DNA of 64,000 nt from Falsirhodobacter flavus (GCA_029846755.1 JARWBI010000002.1:310001-374000), one strand, 5' to 3'; positions 8,844-20,442 are shown, numbered from the stretch's first letter. The notes: generated by a model not told the origin, from the sequence alone. Made by a program: numbers and translations.

Positions 8844-9317
8844 TCAAGGGCGATTGGCGGCGCGCATTCCGTCCAAGAATTTTTCCGCCAATTCGCGGGA
8901 TTGCCCGCCGCTGGCGGTCAGCGTGACCATGCGCCCGGCCAAGGGCACCAGCACGCGCCAGCTTTCGTCGCGCGTTCCGGCATCGGCGATGCGGATCAGA
9001 AGCGCATCGCCCCGCCCCCGCAATTCGCGCACCGTCACATCGCGCGCACGGCCCCGGCGCGACAGGGCGGCGCGGCCCGCATCGGTCTGGAACCACCGGG
9101 CAACCGCCCCCTGATCGGCCAGCGCCGAGGCGCTGCCCTCGGCCCCTGCCATCACGGTCAGCATCGCGCCGGTTCCTTCGCAGGGGCGCAGCACGGTCAT
9201 CGCGCCGGGGTTACCCGCGCAATATCCGGCGGGCGGCGCGATGCGCAGCGCCTCTGCCGCCGCCGGGACAGGCAGCAGCAGGGCCAGCGCAAGGACCTTA
9301 CTGGTCCATATAAACAT
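8844..9317 (-). CDS. Exported hypothetical protein downstream of ilvD
   Basis: This 157-residue protein has a clear Sec signal (about residues 1-21, ending AAA-E) and two nearby cysteines (YCAGN and RPCEG) that could form a disulfide in the periplasm. The rest has no motif I can name. The likely start at 9317 lies inside the end of ilvD, a 20-bp overlap, so it is read from the ilvD transcript. A physical coupling to branched-chain amino-acid synthesis is not implied. Confidence 0.72.
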   Translation of the reverse strand: MFIWTSKVLALALLLPVPAAAEALRIAPPAGYCAGNPGAMTVLRPCEGTGAMLTVMAGAEGSASALADQGAVARWFQTDAGRAALSRRGRARDVTVRELRGRGDALLIRIADAGTRDESWRVLVPLAGRMVTLTASGGQSRELAEKFLDGMRAANRP

Positions 9318-11031
9318 GCTTCTCGGCCTTGGCGCCGGGATGGGTGGTCGCTCCGAACCGCGCACCGCCGACCAGCCGCGCGTATTTCCAAAGCGCGCCG
9401 GATTCGTATTCGGTCGGCTTCGGGCCTTTCCACGCCTGACGGCGGGCGTCCAATTCCGCATCGGTCAGATCGACCGACAACTCCCCCGTGACCGCGTTCA
9501 GCGTGATCATATCGCCGTCCTGCAGCAGCGCGATCGGCCCGCCATGCGCCGATTCCGGGCCGACATGGCCGACGCAGAACCCGCGCGTCGCGCCCGAGAA
9601 GCGCCCGTCGGTGATCAGCGCGACCTTCTTGCCCATCCCCTGCCCCGACAGCGCGGCGGTGGTGGACAGCATCTCGCGCATCCCCGGCCCGCCTGCGGGG
9701 CCTTCGTTGCGGATGACGATCACGTCACCTTCTTTATACTCGCGGCGCTGGACGGCCTCGAACGCCTCCTCCTCGCATTCGAACACGCGAGCGGGGCCTT
9801 TGAAGACCTGCTCGGCCTCGGACATCCCGGCGACCTTCACGATCGCGCCTTCGGGGGCGAGGTTGCCCTTCAGCCCGACGACGCCGCCGGTCTTGGTGAT
9901 CGGCTTGTCGATGAAATGGATGACCTTGCCGTCCGGCTCATGCGTGATGCGGCCAAGCGCATCGCCCAGTTCCTCGCCCGAGGCGGTCAGGCAGTCCAGA
10001 TGCAGCAGACCGGCGCGGGCCAGTTCCTTCATGACGACCGGCACGCCGCCCGCCTCGAACAGGTCCTTGGCGACATAATCGCCGCCCGGACGCAGGTTCA
10101 CGAAATAGGGCGTGTCGCGGAAGATGTCGCAGACGTCGAACAGGTCGAACTCGATCCCCGCCTCGTGCGCGATGGCGGGCAGGTGCAGACCGCCATTGGT
10201 CGAACCGCCAGTGCAGGCGACGACGCGCGCCGCGTTCTCCAGCGCCTTGCGGGTCACGACGTCACGGGCGCGGATGTTCTTCTCGATCAGGTGCATCACC
10301 GCCTGACCCGAGAAATCGCCATACTGGTCGCGCGATTCGTAGGGCGCGGGCGCGCCGGACGAGTTCAGCAGCGCCAGACCGATCGCCTCGGACACGCAGG
10401 CCATGGTGTTCGCGGTATACTGGCCGCCACAGGCACCGGCGGACGGACAAGCCACACGCTCCAGAATCTGCAACTCGGCATCCGACATGGTTCCGGCGGC
10501 GTGTTTGCCCACGGCCTCGAACACGTCCTGCACCACGACATCCTTGCCGTTCAGCTTGCCCGGCAGGATCGACCCGCCATAGACGAAGACCGACGGCACG
10601 TTCAGCCGCACCATCGCCATCATCATCCCCGGCAGCGACTTGTCGCAGCCCGCAAGGCCCACCAGCGCGTCATAGCAATGCCCGCGCATCGTCAGTTCGA
10701 CCGTATCGGCAATGGCATCACGGGACGCCAAGGACGACCGCATCCCCTCATGCCCCATGGCGATGCCGTCGGTCACGGTGATGGTGGTGAATTCGCGCGG
10801 CGTGCCGCCACCCTTCTTCACGCCCATCTTCACCGACTGCGCCTGACGGTTCAGCGCGATGTTGCAGGGCGCGGCCTCGTTCCAGCAGGTGGCGACGCCG
10901 ACCCAAGGCTGGTGAATCTCTTCCTCGGAAATCCCCATGGCATAGAAATAGCTGCGGTGCGGGGCGCGCTGCGGCCCTTCGGTCACATGGCGGCTGGGCA
11001 GCTTCGACTTGTCGAAACGCGAGTTCTGCAT
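9298..11031 (-). CDS. ilvD: Dihydroxy-acid dehydratase
   Basis: IlvD dehydrates 2,3-dihydroxy-3-methylvalerate and 2,3-dihydroxyisovalerate in isoleucine and valine synthesis, using an iron-sulfur cluster. The 577-residue length is normal. The three expected cluster cysteines are visible in [20 protein letters not shown] and [16 protein letters not shown]. The start at 11031 is preceded by GGAGGGATTCCC, a strong ribosome site, while an upstream in-frame ATG at 11091 lacks one. It is divergent from the hemolysin III family gene. Confidence 0.96.
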   Translation of the reverse strand: MQNSRFDKSKLPSRHVTEGPQRAPHRSYFYAMGISEEEIHQPWVGVATCWNEAAPCNIALNRQAQSVKMGVKKGGGTPREFTTITVTDGIAMGHEGMRSSLASRDAIADTVELTMRGHCYDALVGLAGCDKSLPGMMMAMVRLNVPSVFVYGGSILPGKLNGKDVVVQDVFEAVGKHAAGTMSDAELQILERVACPSAGACGGQYTANTMACVSEAIGLALLNSSGAPAPYESRDQYGDFSGQAVMHLIEKNIRARDVVTRKALENAARVVACTGGSTNGGLHLPAIAHEAGIEFDLFDVCDIFRDTPYFVNLRPGGDYVAKDLFEAGGVPVVMKELARAGLLHLDCLTASGEELGDALGRITHEPDGKVIHFIDKPITKTGGVVGLKGNLAPEGAIVKVAGMSEAEQVFKGPARVFECEEEAFEAVQRREYKEGDVIVIRNEGPAGGPGMREMLSTTAALSGQGMGKKVALITDGRFSGATRGFCVGHVGPESAHGGPIALLQDGDMITLNAVTGELSVDLTDAELDARRQAWKGPKPTEYESGALWKYARLVGGARFGATTHPGAKAEKHVYMDQ

Positions 11032-11157
11032 GGGAATCCCTCCGGCTCTCTGGCTGGGGCTTGGCATAATCCGCAAGATCGGGAGGGGCAAGACGTAGTT
11101 TTATTGCTCGCCACATCGTCAATTTACGGAATCAATTCGGACGCATAGTTTGATCCC

Positions 11158-11814
11158 ATGAACGAACCCACACGCAAGCGAACCCTCTATACCCGCCCCG
11201 AGCGGATCAGTGATGCCGCCGTCCATGTGATCGGCACCGCGCTGGCCCTGATGGCGGTGCCGGTGCTGATCACCCTGACCGCCACGCGCGCGCCGGGGCC
11301 GCATGCGATTGCCGGTATCGCGATCTATGGTGCGGCGCTGATCGCCTGCATGGGCTGCTCGGCCGCCTATAACATGCTGTCGGTGCCGGGCTGGAACGGG
11401 GTGCTGCGGCGGCTGGACCATTCGGCGATCTATATCAAGATCGCGGGCACCTTCACCGCCTTCATCATGCTTGCGGGGTCCGGGATCTGGCTGATGGCGG
11501 CGCTTTGGACGGCGGCACTGACCGGGGTGGTGCTGAAGGTCGCGGTGCCGCACCGTTTCGAATGGCTGGGCTTCGGGCTTTATATCGCGATGGGGTGGGC
11601 CGGCGTCGCGGCGGGGTGGCCGATCTTCGCGCAGATGTCGGGGCCGGTGCTGGCGCTGGTCTGCATGGGCGGGCTGACCTATACGATCGGCACGCTGTTC
11701 TATCTGCGCCACATGATGCCGTTCCACCGGACGATCTGGCATGTCTTCGTGCTGGTCGCCAGCGGCACCTTCTATGCCGCCGTCACCGTTCAGATGGTCC
11801 AGAGCACCGGCTGA
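11158..11814 (+). CDS. Hemolysin III family (PAQR-type) membrane protein
   Basis: This 218-residue integral membrane protein has about seven hydrophobic spans. The PAQR/hemolysin III signature residues are present: RRLDHSAIYIKIAGTFTAF in the middle and MPFHRTIWHVFVL near the C-terminus, containing the conserved Asp and His residues thought to bind a metal. The physiological role of bacterial members is uncertain, though the PAQR fold suggests lipid hydrolase activity. Its 3' end overlaps the convergent DUF1643 gene by 25 bp. Confidence 0.9.
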   Translation: MNEPTRKRTLYTRPERISDAAVHVIGTALALMAVPVLITLTATRAPGPHAIAGIAIYGAALIACMGCSAAYNMLSVPGWNGVLRRLDHSAIYIKIAGTFTAFIMLAGSGIWLMAALWTAALTGVVLKVAVPHRFEWLGFGLYIAMGWAGVAAGWPIFAQMSGPVLALVCMGGLTYTIGTLFYLRHMMPFHRTIWHVFVLVASGTFYAAVTVQMVQSTG

Positions 11815-12299
11815 ACCGCATAGCCGATGTAGAGCGGGTGCTTGGGATGCCCGCCCGCCGACAGGCCCAGATGATGCAGCGGCAGGCCGGTTTCGCGCAG
11901 CAGCCGTTCCACCTGCGCCCCCCGGTTCAGGAACGCGCCATGCGTGCCCCATGCGCAGACGATGGTATCGGCCCAGGGCGCGCTTTCGACGATGGCGGTG
12001 TCGTTGTAATCGCCGACGGGTTCGACAGCGGCGCGCATCTTCTTGGGATCGGTGTCGCGCCACGCAAAGATGTTGCACACACGGAACGCGCCGAAGCCCA
12101 GGGTCCGCGCTCGCCGCTCGCAGCGTTCGACCGTCGGATCGTTCTGGTATTCCGTCGCGGTGGACGGGTTAAGCATAACGAACAGCGCCTTCTTCCCAGA
12201 CGCGTCCCATGTTCGGGTCAGCAGATAGCGATACCGCTCGCAGTCCGAATAGACGGCGGTCGAAGGCGCGTCGCCCTTGATATGCGTGCGTTCGATCAT
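11790..12299 (-). CDS. DUF1643 domain protein
   Basis: This 169-residue soluble protein carries the DUF1643 pattern: [13 protein letters not shown] near the N-terminus, FVMLNPSTA with NDPTVERC just after, [10 protein letters not shown], and a C-terminal [11 protein letters not shown]. The family has no established function. The ATG overlaps the stop of truB (ATGA, 12296-12299), so it is translated as the second gene of the truB transcript. Confidence 0.88.
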   Translation of the reverse strand: MIERTHIKGDAPSTAVYSDCERYRYLLTRTWDASGKKALFVMLNPSTATEYQNDPTVERCERRARTLGFGAFRVCNIFAWRDTDPKKMRAAVEPVGDYNDTAIVESAPWADTIVCAWGTHGAFLNRGAQVERLLRETGLPLHHLGLSAGGHPKHPLYIGYAVQPVLWTI

Positions 12300-13201
12300 T
12301 CGCTGACGAAGACGCGGCTGGGATGCAACTCGCCGCCCTTGTAGACACCGACCGCCACCGCACGCCCCTGATAGGAGGCCCAGGCCTCGTCGCCGTAATC
12401 CGCGCCGGTCAGCACCATGCCGGGATTGCCGTTCTTCAGCTTCGCCGCCCCCTCGGGCGTTGCCTGCAATTCGGGCAGATCGGCAAGGCCCATCTCCAGC
12501 GGCTTCAGATGCTCGTCCAGTTCCTCGGTCTTGGCCATGCGGTCGATCTCCTCGATCGAGATGCCCTGCTCGGTGGTGAACGGGCCCGACCACGTCCGGC
12601 GCAGCCACAGCACATGGCCGTGACAGCCCAAGGCCGCACCCAGATCGCGCGCGATGGACCGGACATAGCCGCCTTTGCCGCAGACCATCTCCAGCTCCAC
12701 ATGGTCGGCATCGGGGCGCGACAGCACGATCAGACTTTCGACGAACAAAGGCCGCGCGGCCAGATCCATCTCCTCGCCGCCCCGCGCGATGTCATAGGCA
12801 CGCTCGCCATCCACCTTCACGGCGGAAAACTGCGGCGGCACCTGCATGATGTCTCCGCGGAACGGAGCCAGCGCCGCGGCGATGGCGGCATCGTCGGGCC
12901 GCGCATCGGATGATGCGATCACGGTCCCCTCGGCATCGTCGGTATTCGTCGCCTGACCCAAGCGCACCATGAAGCGATAGCATTTCAGCGCGTCGGTGAT
13001 GTAGGGCACGGTCTTCGTCGCCTCGCCCAGCGCCACGGCCAGAACGCCGGTCGCTGCCGGGTCCAAAGTCCCGGCATGGCCGGCCTTCTGCGCACCGAAA
13101 GCCCAGCGCACCTTGTTCACCACGGATGTCGATGTGATCCCGGCGGGCTTGTCCACCACCAGCCAGCCCGATACGACCCGACCCTTGCGCTTGCGTCCCA
13201 T
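12296..13201 (-). CDS. truB: tRNA pseudouridine(55) synthase
   Basis: TruB converts U55 in the T-loop of tRNAs to pseudouridine. The 301-residue protein has the N-terminal [13 protein letters not shown] motif, the catalytic Asp in [14 protein letters not shown], and a conserved [14 protein letters not shown] stretch. The length is normal. The start at 13201 (MGRKRKGR) fits the basic N-terminus of the family. It lies downstream of rbfA and a glycosidase-like gene on the same strand, an arrangement in which the ribosome-assembly and tRNA-modification genes cluster. Confidence 0.95.
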   Translation of the reverse strand: MGRKRKGRVVSGWLVVDKPAGITSTSVVNKVRWAFGAQKAGHAGTLDPAATGVLAVALGEATKTVPYITDALKCYRFMVRLGQATNTDDAEGTVIASSDARPDDAAIAAALAPFRGDIMQVPPQFSAVKVDGERAYDIARGGEEMDLAARPLFVESLIVLSRPDADHVELEMVCGKGGYVRSIARDLGAALGCHGHVLWLRRTWSGPFTTEQGISIEEIDRMAKTEELDEHLKPLEMGLADLPELQATPEGAAKLKNGNPGMVLTGADYGDEAWASYQGRAVAVGVYKGGELHPSRVFVSE

Positions 13202-13251
13202 GATGCCCCCAGAAATCAAAGGCCGCGTGCTACTGCCCCGCAGCGGCGCGG

Positions 13252-13992
13252 TCAACCATCGTCGCGCCCCTCCGGGGCGACTACCGTCCCGACGATCGGC
13301 CCCAGCGGAAAGCCGATATCGTCGCGCCCCAGTTCCGGCGCATGCAGACGAGAGATCGAGCCGTCGAAGTAAAGCGCATCGGGCGTCGAAAGACGATCCC
13401 GGAACAGCCGCGCGAATTCGTGGAAAGTCACATCGTCCGAACTGATCGCAAAATAGGCTGTCTGCCCGTCCGCACTGACCCCCACGCCATTGCGGATATA
13501 CCGCGAATCGCTGTCCGCCAAAAAGCGAGGATGCAATTCCCCGTCGATGACCAGCATCGGCCCCGATTGCGTGGCATAGCGGCATTCGGGGGGATCGGCC
13601 TGAAAGGCGCGCGTTTCGATCACGCTGAACCCGTCGCCGATGCAGAAGACGCCGTTCGGCTCCATCCCGAAATTGCCCCAGCTTTCGCCGACGACCAGAT
13701 CCTTTTCCTTGACGCCATCGACGATCAGAAGACCCACGGGGCGGCGGTCGGGATGATACATCCCGGCGTTCATCGCAAACCCCAGCCGTTTGTCGCCCAG
13801 ATTGCGGTTGATCGCGGAAAAGGCTCCGTATGGCTTCCCTTCCGGCCCGTTCTGGAAAATCCGCAGATCCTCGCCCGCCCGCACCTCGCAGACGGTGTAA
13901 TCCTGCCCCTCGAACGTGACCTCGCGGCAGCCGGCCCATGCAGGCGCGCCGACAAGAAACATCAGGGCGGCAAGCAGCCTAGTCCTCATCAT
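13252..13992 (-). CDS. Secreted phosphodiester glycosidase-family (NAGPA-like) protein
   Basis: This 246-residue protein has a Sec signal ending near residue 19 (GAPAWA-G) and the NAGPA/phosphodiester-glycosidase layout: [38 protein letters not shown] and [14 protein letters not shown]. Characterised relatives remove GlcNAc from GlcNAc-1-phosphate diesters, and bacterial relatives act on envelope or exopolysaccharide glycans. The substrate here is unknown. The start overlaps the end of rbfA by 14 bp (or 11 bp if the second of two adjacent ATGs is used). Confidence 0.85.
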   Translation of the reverse strand: MMRTRLLAALMFLVGAPAWAGCREVTFEGQDYTVCEVRAGEDLRIFQNGPEGKPYGAFSAINRNLGDKRLGFAMNAGMYHPDRRPVGLLIVDGVKEKDLVVGESWGNFGMEPNGVFCIGDGFSVIETRAFQADPPECRYATQSGPMLVIDGELHPRFLADSDSRYIRNGVGVSADGQTAYFAISSDDVTFHEFARLFRDRLSTPDALYFDGSISRLHAPELGRDDIGFPLGPIVGTVVAPEGRDDG

Positions 13993-14392
13993 CCTCGCCC
14001 GCACGGATATCGCGCTGCACCGTCTCGTCCGAGAACAAACGCCGCGTCTCGTCCAGCCGATCAAATGTCTCGTCCGGGCGGAAGCGCAGGTCGGGCGCGT
14101 ATTTCAGCGCCAGTTCCTTGGCGATGCGGTGGCGCAGCTCGCCCTTGTTGCGGGCCAGCGCCTCGATCGCGGCCTTCACGTCGCCGCCGCCAAGGGGCAT
14201 CACATGCGCCGTCGCGATCTTCAGGTCCGGCGACACGCGCACCTCGCCCACGGTGATCGAAAAGCGGTTCAGTTCCGGGTCGTGCACCTCGGCCCGGTTC
14301 AACACGTCCGACAGGACGCGGCGGATCAGTTCGCCCACGCGAAGCTGACGTTGCGACGGGCCGGGCCCGGAGGAGTGGATGTTCTTTGCCAT
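13979..14392 (-). CDS. rbfA: 30S ribosome-binding factor
   Basis: RbfA assists maturation of the 16S rRNA 5' end on the 30S subunit. The 137-residue protein has the RbfA KH-like fold signature: [18 protein letters not shown], then [23 protein letters not shown], and the C-terminal [19 protein letters not shown]. Length is typical. It is divergent from dapB, with 69 bp between the starts. Confidence 0.94.
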   Translation of the reverse strand: MAKNIHSSGPGPSQRQLRVGELIRRVLSDVLNRAEVHDPELNRFSITVGEVRVSPDLKIATAHVMPLGGGDVKAAIEALARNKGELRHRIAKELALKYAPDLRFRPDETFDRLDETRRLFSDETVQRDIRAGEDDED

Positions 14393-14461
14393 TCCCGCGC
14401 AGATAAGGCTTTCCGCGCCTTTCCGCAATGTCGTAACAGGACACGAAAGAAGGAGAGCGTC

Positions 14462-15247
14462 ATGTCGGAACTGCCGGGTATCGTCGTCACGGGGGCCTCG
14501 GGCCGGATGGGCCAGATGCTGATCAAGACCGTGCAGGATTCGGACAAGGCGCGTCTGGTCGGCGCGGTGGACCGCCCCGGCAGCAATTGGATCGGGCGCG
14601 AGATCGGCGGCGTGACCGTGACGGACGATCCGCTGGAGGCGTTTGCGCATGCCCAGGCGGTGATCGACTTCACCACCCCGGATGCGACCGTCGAATTCGC
14701 CGCGCTGGCCGCGCAGGCCCGCTGCACCCATGTCATCGGCACCACGGGGCTGGAGGAGGCGCATCTGGCGAAGATCGCCGCTGCCGCCCGCCATGCCGTG
14801 ATCGTGCGCGCGGGGAATATGTCGCTGGGCGTCAACCTCCTGCTCGGCCTGACCCGCCGCGTGGCCGAGGCGCTGGACGCCGATTGGGACATCGAGATCG
14901 TCGAGGCACATCACCGCCACAAGGTCGACGCGCCCTCGGGCACCGCGCTGATGCTGGGCGAGGCTGCGGCGGCGGGGCGCGGCGTTTCACTGAACGACGT
15001 GCGGGATTCGGGCCGCGACGGCATCACCGGCGCAAGGAAACGCGGCGATATCGGCTTTTCCGCCATTCGCGGCGGCGACGTGGTGGGAGAGCATGACGTG
15101 ATCTTCGCGTCCGAGGGTGAGCGCATCGTCATCCGCCACCTTGCGACCGACCGCAGCATCTTTGCGCTCGGCGCGCTGAAGGCCGCGATCTGGGGCCAGA
15201 CCGCGAAACCGGGCGAATACGATATGCTGGACGTGTTGGGTCTTTAG
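14462..15247 (+). CDS. dapB: 4-hydroxy-tetrahydrodipicolinate reductase
   Basis: DapB reduces (4S)-4-hydroxy-tetrahydrodipicolinate to tetrahydrodipicolinate in the lysine/diaminopimelate pathway. The 261-residue protein shows the NAD(P)H-binding [11 protein letters not shown] near residue 10, the GTTG motif, and the signature [16 protein letters not shown] with the catalytic His and Lys. The start at 14462 follows AAGGAGAGCGTC. The stop is overlapped by 4 bp by the convergent DUF1674 gene. Confidence 0.96.
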   Translation: MSELPGIVVTGASGRMGQMLIKTVQDSDKARLVGAVDRPGSNWIGREIGGVTVTDDPLEAFAHAQAVIDFTTPDATVEFAALAAQARCTHVIGTTGLEEAHLAKIAAAARHAVIVRAGNMSLGVNLLLGLTRRVAEALDADWDIEIVEAHHRHKVDAPSGTALMLGEAAAAGRGVSLNDVRDSGRDGITGARKRGDIGFSAIRGGDVVGEHDVIFASEGERIVIRHLATDRSIFALGALKAAIWGQTAKPGEYDMLDVLGL

Positions 15248-15411
15248 AAATCGACCGCAAGGCCCTTCTTTTCGTAATCGCCGAAGCGCACCGGCTCGGG
15301 TCCGTCGCGCCCGCCCAGTTCGGCCGGAAGGTCCAGCGGCTTGGCGGTCCGGCGGCGTTCCTCGGCTTCGGCCAGGGCACGCTGGGCTGCCGGGGGAAGG
15401 TCCTTGTCCAT
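15244..15411 (-). CDS. DUF1674 / SDHAF4-like small protein
   Basis: This 55-residue protein ends in the DUF1674 signature [22 protein letters not shown]-type sequence (residues about 34-55). Mitochondrial members (SDHAF4) assist assembly of the flavoprotein subunit of succinate dehydrogenase; bacterial members are inferred to do likewise. It is divergent from rsmB, with 68 bp between, and overlaps the end of dapB by 4 bp. Confidence 0.85.
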   Translation of the reverse strand: MDKDLPPAAQRALAEAEERRRTAKPLDLPAELGGRDGPEPVRFGDYEKKGLAVDF

Positions 15412-15479
15412 TGCGCTCTCCTTGAGACTTCGCTTCCGTTGATATACGCCCGCCCGATCATCGCGCAAGGAGAGGGACC

Positions 15480-16703
15480 ATGACAGACGAGGTGCGCGCC
15501 GCCGCCATCGACCTTCTGGGCGCGGTGCTGTCCGAAGGGGCGCTGCTGGCGCAGGCGCTGCCGATGCTGGACGATCTGGCGCCACCCGACCGCGCGCGGG
15601 CGCAAAGGCTGGCTGCCACCGCGCTGCGCCATGTCGAACAGGCCGACCGCGTGTTGGCCGCGCATGTCCGCCGCGCGCCGCCGCCCGCCGTGCGCGACGC
15701 CCTGCGCCTTGCCGTGACCGAGATCGCGCTGGGCGCCGCGCCGCATGGCGTCGTCAATGCCGTCGTGGGCGTGCTGCGCGCAAACCGCCGCACAGCGCAT
15801 CAGGCGGGGTTCGCCAATGCCGTCCTGCGCAAGATCGCCGAGGATGCCTTTGCAGGCCTTCCGCCCCAGCGCCTCCCGAAATGGCTGCGCCAGCCGCTGG
15901 TCCATACCTATGGCCGCGACATCGTCTCGGCGATCGAAGCGGTGCAGGCCGAGGCGCCGCCGATCGACCTGACCCCCCGTCCGAATGCCAACGAACTGCC
16001 CGAGGGCGACCTGCTGCCCACCGGCAGCATCCGCGTCACGGCGACGCAGGTTTCCGCGCTTCCCGGCTTCGCTTCGGGGCAATGGTGGGTGCAGGACGCC
16101 GCCGCCGCACTGGCCGTGCATTTGCTGGGCCCGAGGCCGGGCGAGCGCATCGCGGACCTTTGCGCCGCACCGGGCGGCAAGACGCTGCAACTGGCCGCAG
16201 CCGGGGCGGATGTGACCGCCGTGGACATCTCCGGCCCGCGCCTTGAAAGGCTGAACGAAAACCTGACCCGCACCGGGCTGTCCGCCCGGATCGTGGCCGC
16301 CGACGTGCTGAACTGGCAGGACGCGCCGTTCGATGCGATCCTGCTGGATGCGCCCTGTTCGGCCACCGGCACCATCCGCCGCCATCCCGACCTGCCCTTC
16401 GTCAAGTCGGGCGAGGATGTGGCGGCGCTGGTGCAGCTGCAATCGCAGATGATCGACCACGCGCTGTCGCTGCTCAAACCCGGCGGTCGGCTGGTCTTCT
16501 GCACCTGCTCGCTCTTGCCCGAGGAAGGCGAGGGGCAGATCGCCGCCGCGCTTGCGCGCCATCCGGACCTGCGGCTCGACACTCCCGCCGTCCCGGGGAT
16601 GGAGCCGCGCTGGCTGTCCGGCGGCGGGCTGCGTCTGCGCCCCGATTTCTGGGCGGATCGCGGCGGGATGGACGGGTTCTTCATGGCCCGCTTTACCCGG
16701 TGA
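15480..16703 (+). CDS. rsmB: RsmB-type 16S rRNA m5C methyltransferase
   Basis: This 407-residue protein has an N-terminal NusB-like RNA-binding domain (about 1-130) and a C-terminal class I SAM methyltransferase domain. SAM-binding LCAAPGGKTLQLA, the catalytic-cysteine motif LDAPCSATGTIRRHPD and the second cysteine motif FCTCSLLPEEGEGQ are all present. It should methylate C5 of a cytosine in 16S rRNA (C967 in E. coli). AAGGAGAGGGACC precedes the ATG. A NOP2/NSUN-type paralogue is possible, but the NusB domain favours RsmB. Confidence 0.92.
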   Translation: MTDEVRAAAIDLLGAVLSEGALLAQALPMLDDLAPPDRARAQRLAATALRHVEQADRVLAAHVRRAPPPAVRDALRLAVTEIALGAAPHGVVNAVVGVLRANRRTAHQAGFANAVLRKIAEDAFAGLPPQRLPKWLRQPLVHTYGRDIVSAIEAVQAEAPPIDLTPRPNANELPEGDLLPTGSIRVTATQVSALPGFASGQWWVQDAAAALAVHLLGPRPGERIADLCAAPGGKTLQLAAAGADVTAVDISGPRLERLNENLTRTGLSARIVAADVLNWQDAPFDAILLDAPCSATGTIRRHPDLPFVKSGEDVAALVQLQSQMIDHALSLLKPGGRLVFCTCSLLPEEGEGQIAAALARHPDLRLDTPAVPGMEPRWLSGGGLRLRPDFWADRGGMDGFFMARFTR

Positions 16704-16747
16704 CCTGCGGGGGCTAACCTCGGCCAGCTTCAGGGGGATAGGCATAG

Positions 16748-18319
16748 ATGGCAGGCTGGCTCGCAGCGCATTTCGGCAGCCGCAAGGACCGAGTCGAGGC
16801 GCGGCGCGCGGGCGAAGCGCCGGTCGCGACGGGCCTGCGCCAGATGCCGCAGGGGCGCTGGACCGGCGATCCGGCGCTGGGCCTCAACGCGCCCGAAAGC
16901 CACGATTTCGCATGGCTGGACCATCTGGCCGCCATCGGCGACGAGGCGGCGGGGCGGCTGGCGCATCGCCGCCTGACCGATTGGGCCACGCAATTCGGAC
17001 GCGGCGACGGCCCCGGCTGGACCGCTGAGGCGGCGGCGTGGCGGCTGCTGCGCTGGCTGGATCATGCCGGATTCGCCGATCCGCGCCAGACGGTTCCCGA
17101 TACGCTGGCGATCCTGTCACGCCATGTCGCCTTCCTGCACCGCCGCTGGGAATCGGCACCCGAAGGAATGCCCCGCATCGCCGCGCTGGCCGCGTCGATC
17201 ACCGGAACCCTGGCGCTGAAGGGCCTGCCGAACCGCATCGGGATCGAGGTGGAGGCCTTGGCCACGCTGGCCGACTTCGACACCCGCAACCCCGAGGAAT
17301 TGCTGGACCTGCTGGTGCTGCTGCTGACTGCCGATGCCGCACTGCGCACCGCCGGGCAGGACGCGCATTTCCCCGCCATCGGGCGGATCGTGGCGGAATT
17401 GCGCTGTCTTTGCCACGAGGGCGGGCGGCTCGCGCGCTTCCATGGCGGCGGTGCGGGCATCCCCGGCCGTCTGGACGCGGCACTGGCCGAGGCGCGGTCG
17501 CGCCACCCCGCCCCGCATCAGGCGCTGGGCTTTCACCGCCTTCACGCCGGGCGCAGCAGCGTCATCATGGACACCGCGCCGCCGCCCGCCACCGCGCTTG
17601 CCCATGCTTCCTCGCTGGCGTTCGAGCTGACATCGGGACGCAGGCCGATCGTCGTGAATTGCGGGCCGGGACAGGACCTGCCGGACTGGGCGCGCGCCAG
17701 CCGCGCGACCGCGTCCCATTCAACCCTGTCGCTGGAGGGCCACTCCTCCTCGCGCCTCGGCCCCGCCGAAATGTTTACCGAGATCGCGAACGTCCGCGGC
17801 GTCCACCGCCAGACCCTTCCCGAAGGCACGCACCTGCAAGCCTCGCATGATGGATGGAGCGCGAGCCACGGGCTGACCCATACGCGCGATCTGCTGCTGT
17901 CGCCGGACGGGCGGCGGCTGGTCGGACAGGACATGCTGGCCGCGCATTCCATGGCCGAACGGCGGCGCTTCTTCCGGCTGAACGCGCCGCGATTCCAGAT
18001 CCATTTCCACCTGCACCCCGATGTCGAGGCGGTCCACCATCCTGGCGCTGATTCCGCCGCCCTCCACCTGCGCAGCGGCGAGGTCTGGACGCTGAGCTTC
18101 GAAGGCCCGGCGCATCTGGAGCTGCGCCCCTCCAGCCATCTGGAACGGGGTCTGGCCGCGCCCCGCCCCTCGCATCAGGTGATCCTTGCGGGCATCGCCG
18201 CGGAAACATCGACGCAGATCGGCTGGACCTTGGCGAAAACCCAAGATACTCCGCTGGCGATCCGCGACCTTGCGCGGGACGAAGATCCCGCAAGCCCAGA
18301 CGATTTGGAGCCGACATGA
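16748..18319 (+). CDS. Heparinase II/III family protein
   Basis: This 523-residue protein matches the heparinase II/III-like layout: an N-terminal alpha-helical toroid (about 1-270) and a C-terminal beta-sandwich beginning with [14 protein letters not shown]. Members are polysaccharide lyases, but no substrate can be assigned, and in Rhodobacterales this gene sits regularly next to purH and rsmB. I see no convincing signal peptide at the chosen start. Its stop overlaps the purH start (ATGA, 18316-18319), so purH is translated from the same message. Confidence 0.87.
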   Translation: MAGWLAAHFGSRKDRVEARRAGEAPVATGLRQMPQGRWTGDPALGLNAPESHDFAWLDHLAAIGDEAAGRLAHRRLTDWATQFGRGDGPGWTAEAAAWRLLRWLDHAGFADPRQTVPDTLAILSRHVAFLHRRWESAPEGMPRIAALAASITGTLALKGLPNRIGIEVEALATLADFDTRNPEELLDLLVLLLTADAALRTAGQDAHFPAIGRIVAELRCLCHEGGRLARFHGGGAGIPGRLDAALAEARSRHPAPHQALGFHRLHAGRSSVIMDTAPPPATALAHASSLAFELTSGRRPIVVNCGPGQDLPDWARASRATASHSTLSLEGHSSSRLGPAEMFTEIANVRGVHRQTLPEGTHLQASHDGWSASHGLTHTRDLLLSPDGRRLVGQDMLAAHSMAERRRFFRLNAPRFQIHFHLHPDVEAVHHPGADSAALHLRSGEVWTLSFEGPAHLELRPSSHLERGLAAPRPSHQVILAGIAAETSTQIGWTLAKTQDTPLAIRDLARDEDPASPDDLEPT

Positions 18320-19893
18320 CCGATCTCGTATATATTGGACGGGCCCTCCTGTCCGTGTCCGACAAGACGGGTCTTCTGGACCTTGCCCGCGCCCTTCACG
18401 CAAGGGGGGTCGAACTGCTGTCCACCGGCGGCACCGCGACCGCCCTGCGCGGCGCAGGCCTTCCGGTGCGCGACGTGTCCGAAGTGACGGGCTTCCCCGA
18501 GATGATGGACGGCCGCGTCAAGACGCTGCACCCGAACGTGCATGGCGGCCTTCTGGCCCTGCGCGACGATGACGAACACCTGCTGGCCATGGCCGCCCAC
18601 GGGATCGAGCCGATCGACCTCTTGGTCGTGAACCTTTACCCGTTCGAGGCGACGGTCGCGCGCGGCGGCTCCTATGACGACTGCATCGAAAATATCGACA
18701 TCGGCGGCCCCGCGATGATCCGCGCCGCGTCCAAGAACCACCGTTTCGTCAACGTGGTGACGGATGTTCAGGATTACGGCGCGCTGCTGGCCGAGCTTGA
18801 GGCGCACGACGGCGCGACCAGCTTCGCCTTCCGCCAGAAACTGGCGCTCACCGCCTATAGCCGCACCGCCGCCTATGACGCCGCCGTGTCGGCATGGATG
18901 GCCGAGACGCTGGGTGAGACGCCCCGCCGCCGCGCCTTTGCCGGCACGCTCGCCTCGACCCTGCGCTATGGCGAGAATCCGCACCAGTCCGCCGCCTTCT
19001 ATACCGACGGTTCGGGCCGTCCGGGGGTCGCCACCGCGAAACAGTGGCAGGGCAAGGAGCTGTCCTACAACAACATCAACGACACCGACGCCGCGTTCGA
19101 GCTGGTGGCTGAGTTCGGCACCGAAACGCCCGCCGTCGCGATCATCAAGCACGCCAACCCCTGCGGCGTCGCAACGGGTGCAACGCTGGCCGAGGCCTAC
19201 GGGCGTGCCTTCGACTGCGACCGCACCTCGGCTTTCGGCGGGATCATCGCGGTGAACCAGCCGCTGGACGGCCCGACCGCCGAGAAGATCAGCGAAATCT
19301 TCACCGAGGTCGTGATCGCCCCCGGTGCCGACGATGCGGCGAAAGCAGTCTTCGCCAAGAAAAAGAACCTGCGTCTGCTGACCACGCTGCGCCTGCCCGA
19401 CCCCAAGGCGCCGATCCTGTCGTTCAAGCAGGTCGCGGGCGGATTTCTGGTGCAGGACAAGGACACCGCAGGCGTGCCCGACCTGACCGTCGTAACCAAG
19501 CGCCAACCGACCGAGGCCGAGATGGCCGACGCGCTGGTCGCGTGGAAGGTGGCGAAACACGTCAAGTCCAACGCTATCGTCTATGTCAAGGACGCCGCCA
19601 CCGTCGGCATCGGCGCGGGCCAGATGAGCCGCGTCGACAGCACCCGCATCGCCGCCCGCAAAGCCGAGGATGCCGCCGAGGTTCTGGGTCTGGCGGAACC
19701 GCTGACCAAGGGCTGTTCTGCCGCATCGGACGCATTCTTCCCCTTCGCCGACGGCGTCGAGGTGCTGGCCTCCGTGGGCGCGACCTGCGTGATCCAGCCC
19801 GGCGGGTCGATGCGCGATGCCGAGGTGATCGAGGCCGCCGACCGTCTGGGGCTGGCGATGATCTTCACCGGCCAGCGCCACTTCCGGCACTGA
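18316..19893 (+). CDS. purH: Bifunctional AICAR formyltransferase / IMP cyclohydrolase
   Basis: PurH catalyses the last two steps of IMP synthesis. The 525-residue protein has an N-terminal IMP cyclohydrolase domain (about 1-200, with [18 protein letters not shown] and [18 protein letters not shown]) and a C-terminal AICAR transformylase domain with KHANPCGVA and a C-terminal [25 protein letters not shown]-type end. Length is normal. It overlaps the heparinase-family gene by 4 bp and is followed after 1 bp by lspA. Confidence 0.97.
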   Translation: MTDLVYIGRALLSVSDKTGLLDLARALHARGVELLSTGGTATALRGAGLPVRDVSEVTGFPEMMDGRVKTLHPNVHGGLLALRDDDEHLLAMAAHGIEPIDLLVVNLYPFEATVARGGSYDDCIENIDIGGPAMIRAASKNHRFVNVVTDVQDYGALLAELEAHDGATSFAFRQKLALTAYSRTAAYDAAVSAWMAETLGETPRRRAFAGTLASTLRYGENPHQSAAFYTDGSGRPGVATAKQWQGKELSYNNINDTDAAFELVAEFGTETPAVAIIKHANPCGVATGATLAEAYGRAFDCDRTSAFGGIIAVNQPLDGPTAEKISEIFTEVVIAPGADDAAKAVFAKKKNLRLLTTLRLPDPKAPILSFKQVAGGFLVQDKDTAGVPDLTVVTKRQPTEAEMADALVAWKVAKHVKSNAIVYVKDAATVGIGAGQMSRVDSTRIAARKAEDAAEVLGLAEPLTKGCSAASDAFFPFADGVEVLASVGATCVIQPGGSMRDAEVIEAADRLGLAMIFTGQRHFRH

Positions 19894-19894
19894 C

Positions 19895-20389
19895 ATGCGG
19901 CTCGTCGCGCTCGTCTCGCTGATCGTCTTCGCGTTCGACCAGATCACCAAGCTGGCCGTCGTGCATGGGCTGGACCTGATCCGCGTCGGCTCGATCGAGG
20001 TGTTCCCGCCTTACCTGAACTTCCGCATGGCGTGGAATCAAGGCATGAACTTCGGTCTGTTCGCAGGGGACAGCAATGTCACCCGCTGGGTTCTGATCGT
20101 GATCTCCATCGCGATCACGGCCTGGGTGCTGCACTGGATGCGAAAGCCGGGGCATTCGAAACTGGCGCAGGTGTCGGCGGGGCTGCTGGTCGGCGGCGCG
20201 CTTGGCAACGTGATCGACCGCTTCGTCTATGGCGCGGTCGCCGATTTTTTGAACATGTCCGTTCCGGGGATCGAGAACCCCTATGCCTTCAACGTGGCCG
20301 ATATCGCGATCTTTGCCGGGGCGATCGGGCTCGTGCTGTTCACGGGCGACCCCAAGCCGCCGAAAAAGTCCCGCCGAAAGACCGCGTGA
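19895..20389 (+). CDS. lspA: Lipoprotein signal peptidase (signal peptidase II)
   Basis: LspA removes signal peptides from prolipoproteins in the inner membrane. The 164-residue protein has four hydrophobic spans and both catalytic aspartates: D117 in GNVIDRF..VADFLN and D136 in FNVADIAIF. The ATG follows the purH stop by 1 bp. A basic C-terminus (KPPKKSRRK) should be cytoplasmic. The next gene is itself a predicted lipoprotein and hence a likely substrate. Confidence 0.95.
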   Translation: MRLVALVSLIVFAFDQITKLAVVHGLDLIRVGSIEVFPPYLNFRMAWNQGMNFGLFAGDSNVTRWVLIVISIAITAWVLHWMRKPGHSKLAQVSAGLLVGGALGNVIDRFVYGAVADFLNMSVPGIENPYAFNVADIAIFAGAIGLVLFTGDPKPPKKSRRKTA

Positions 20390-20442
20390 CCTGCCCGAGG
20401 CTTTGAGCTAAAGACGGAACCAAGAAGGATACGGAGGCGGAA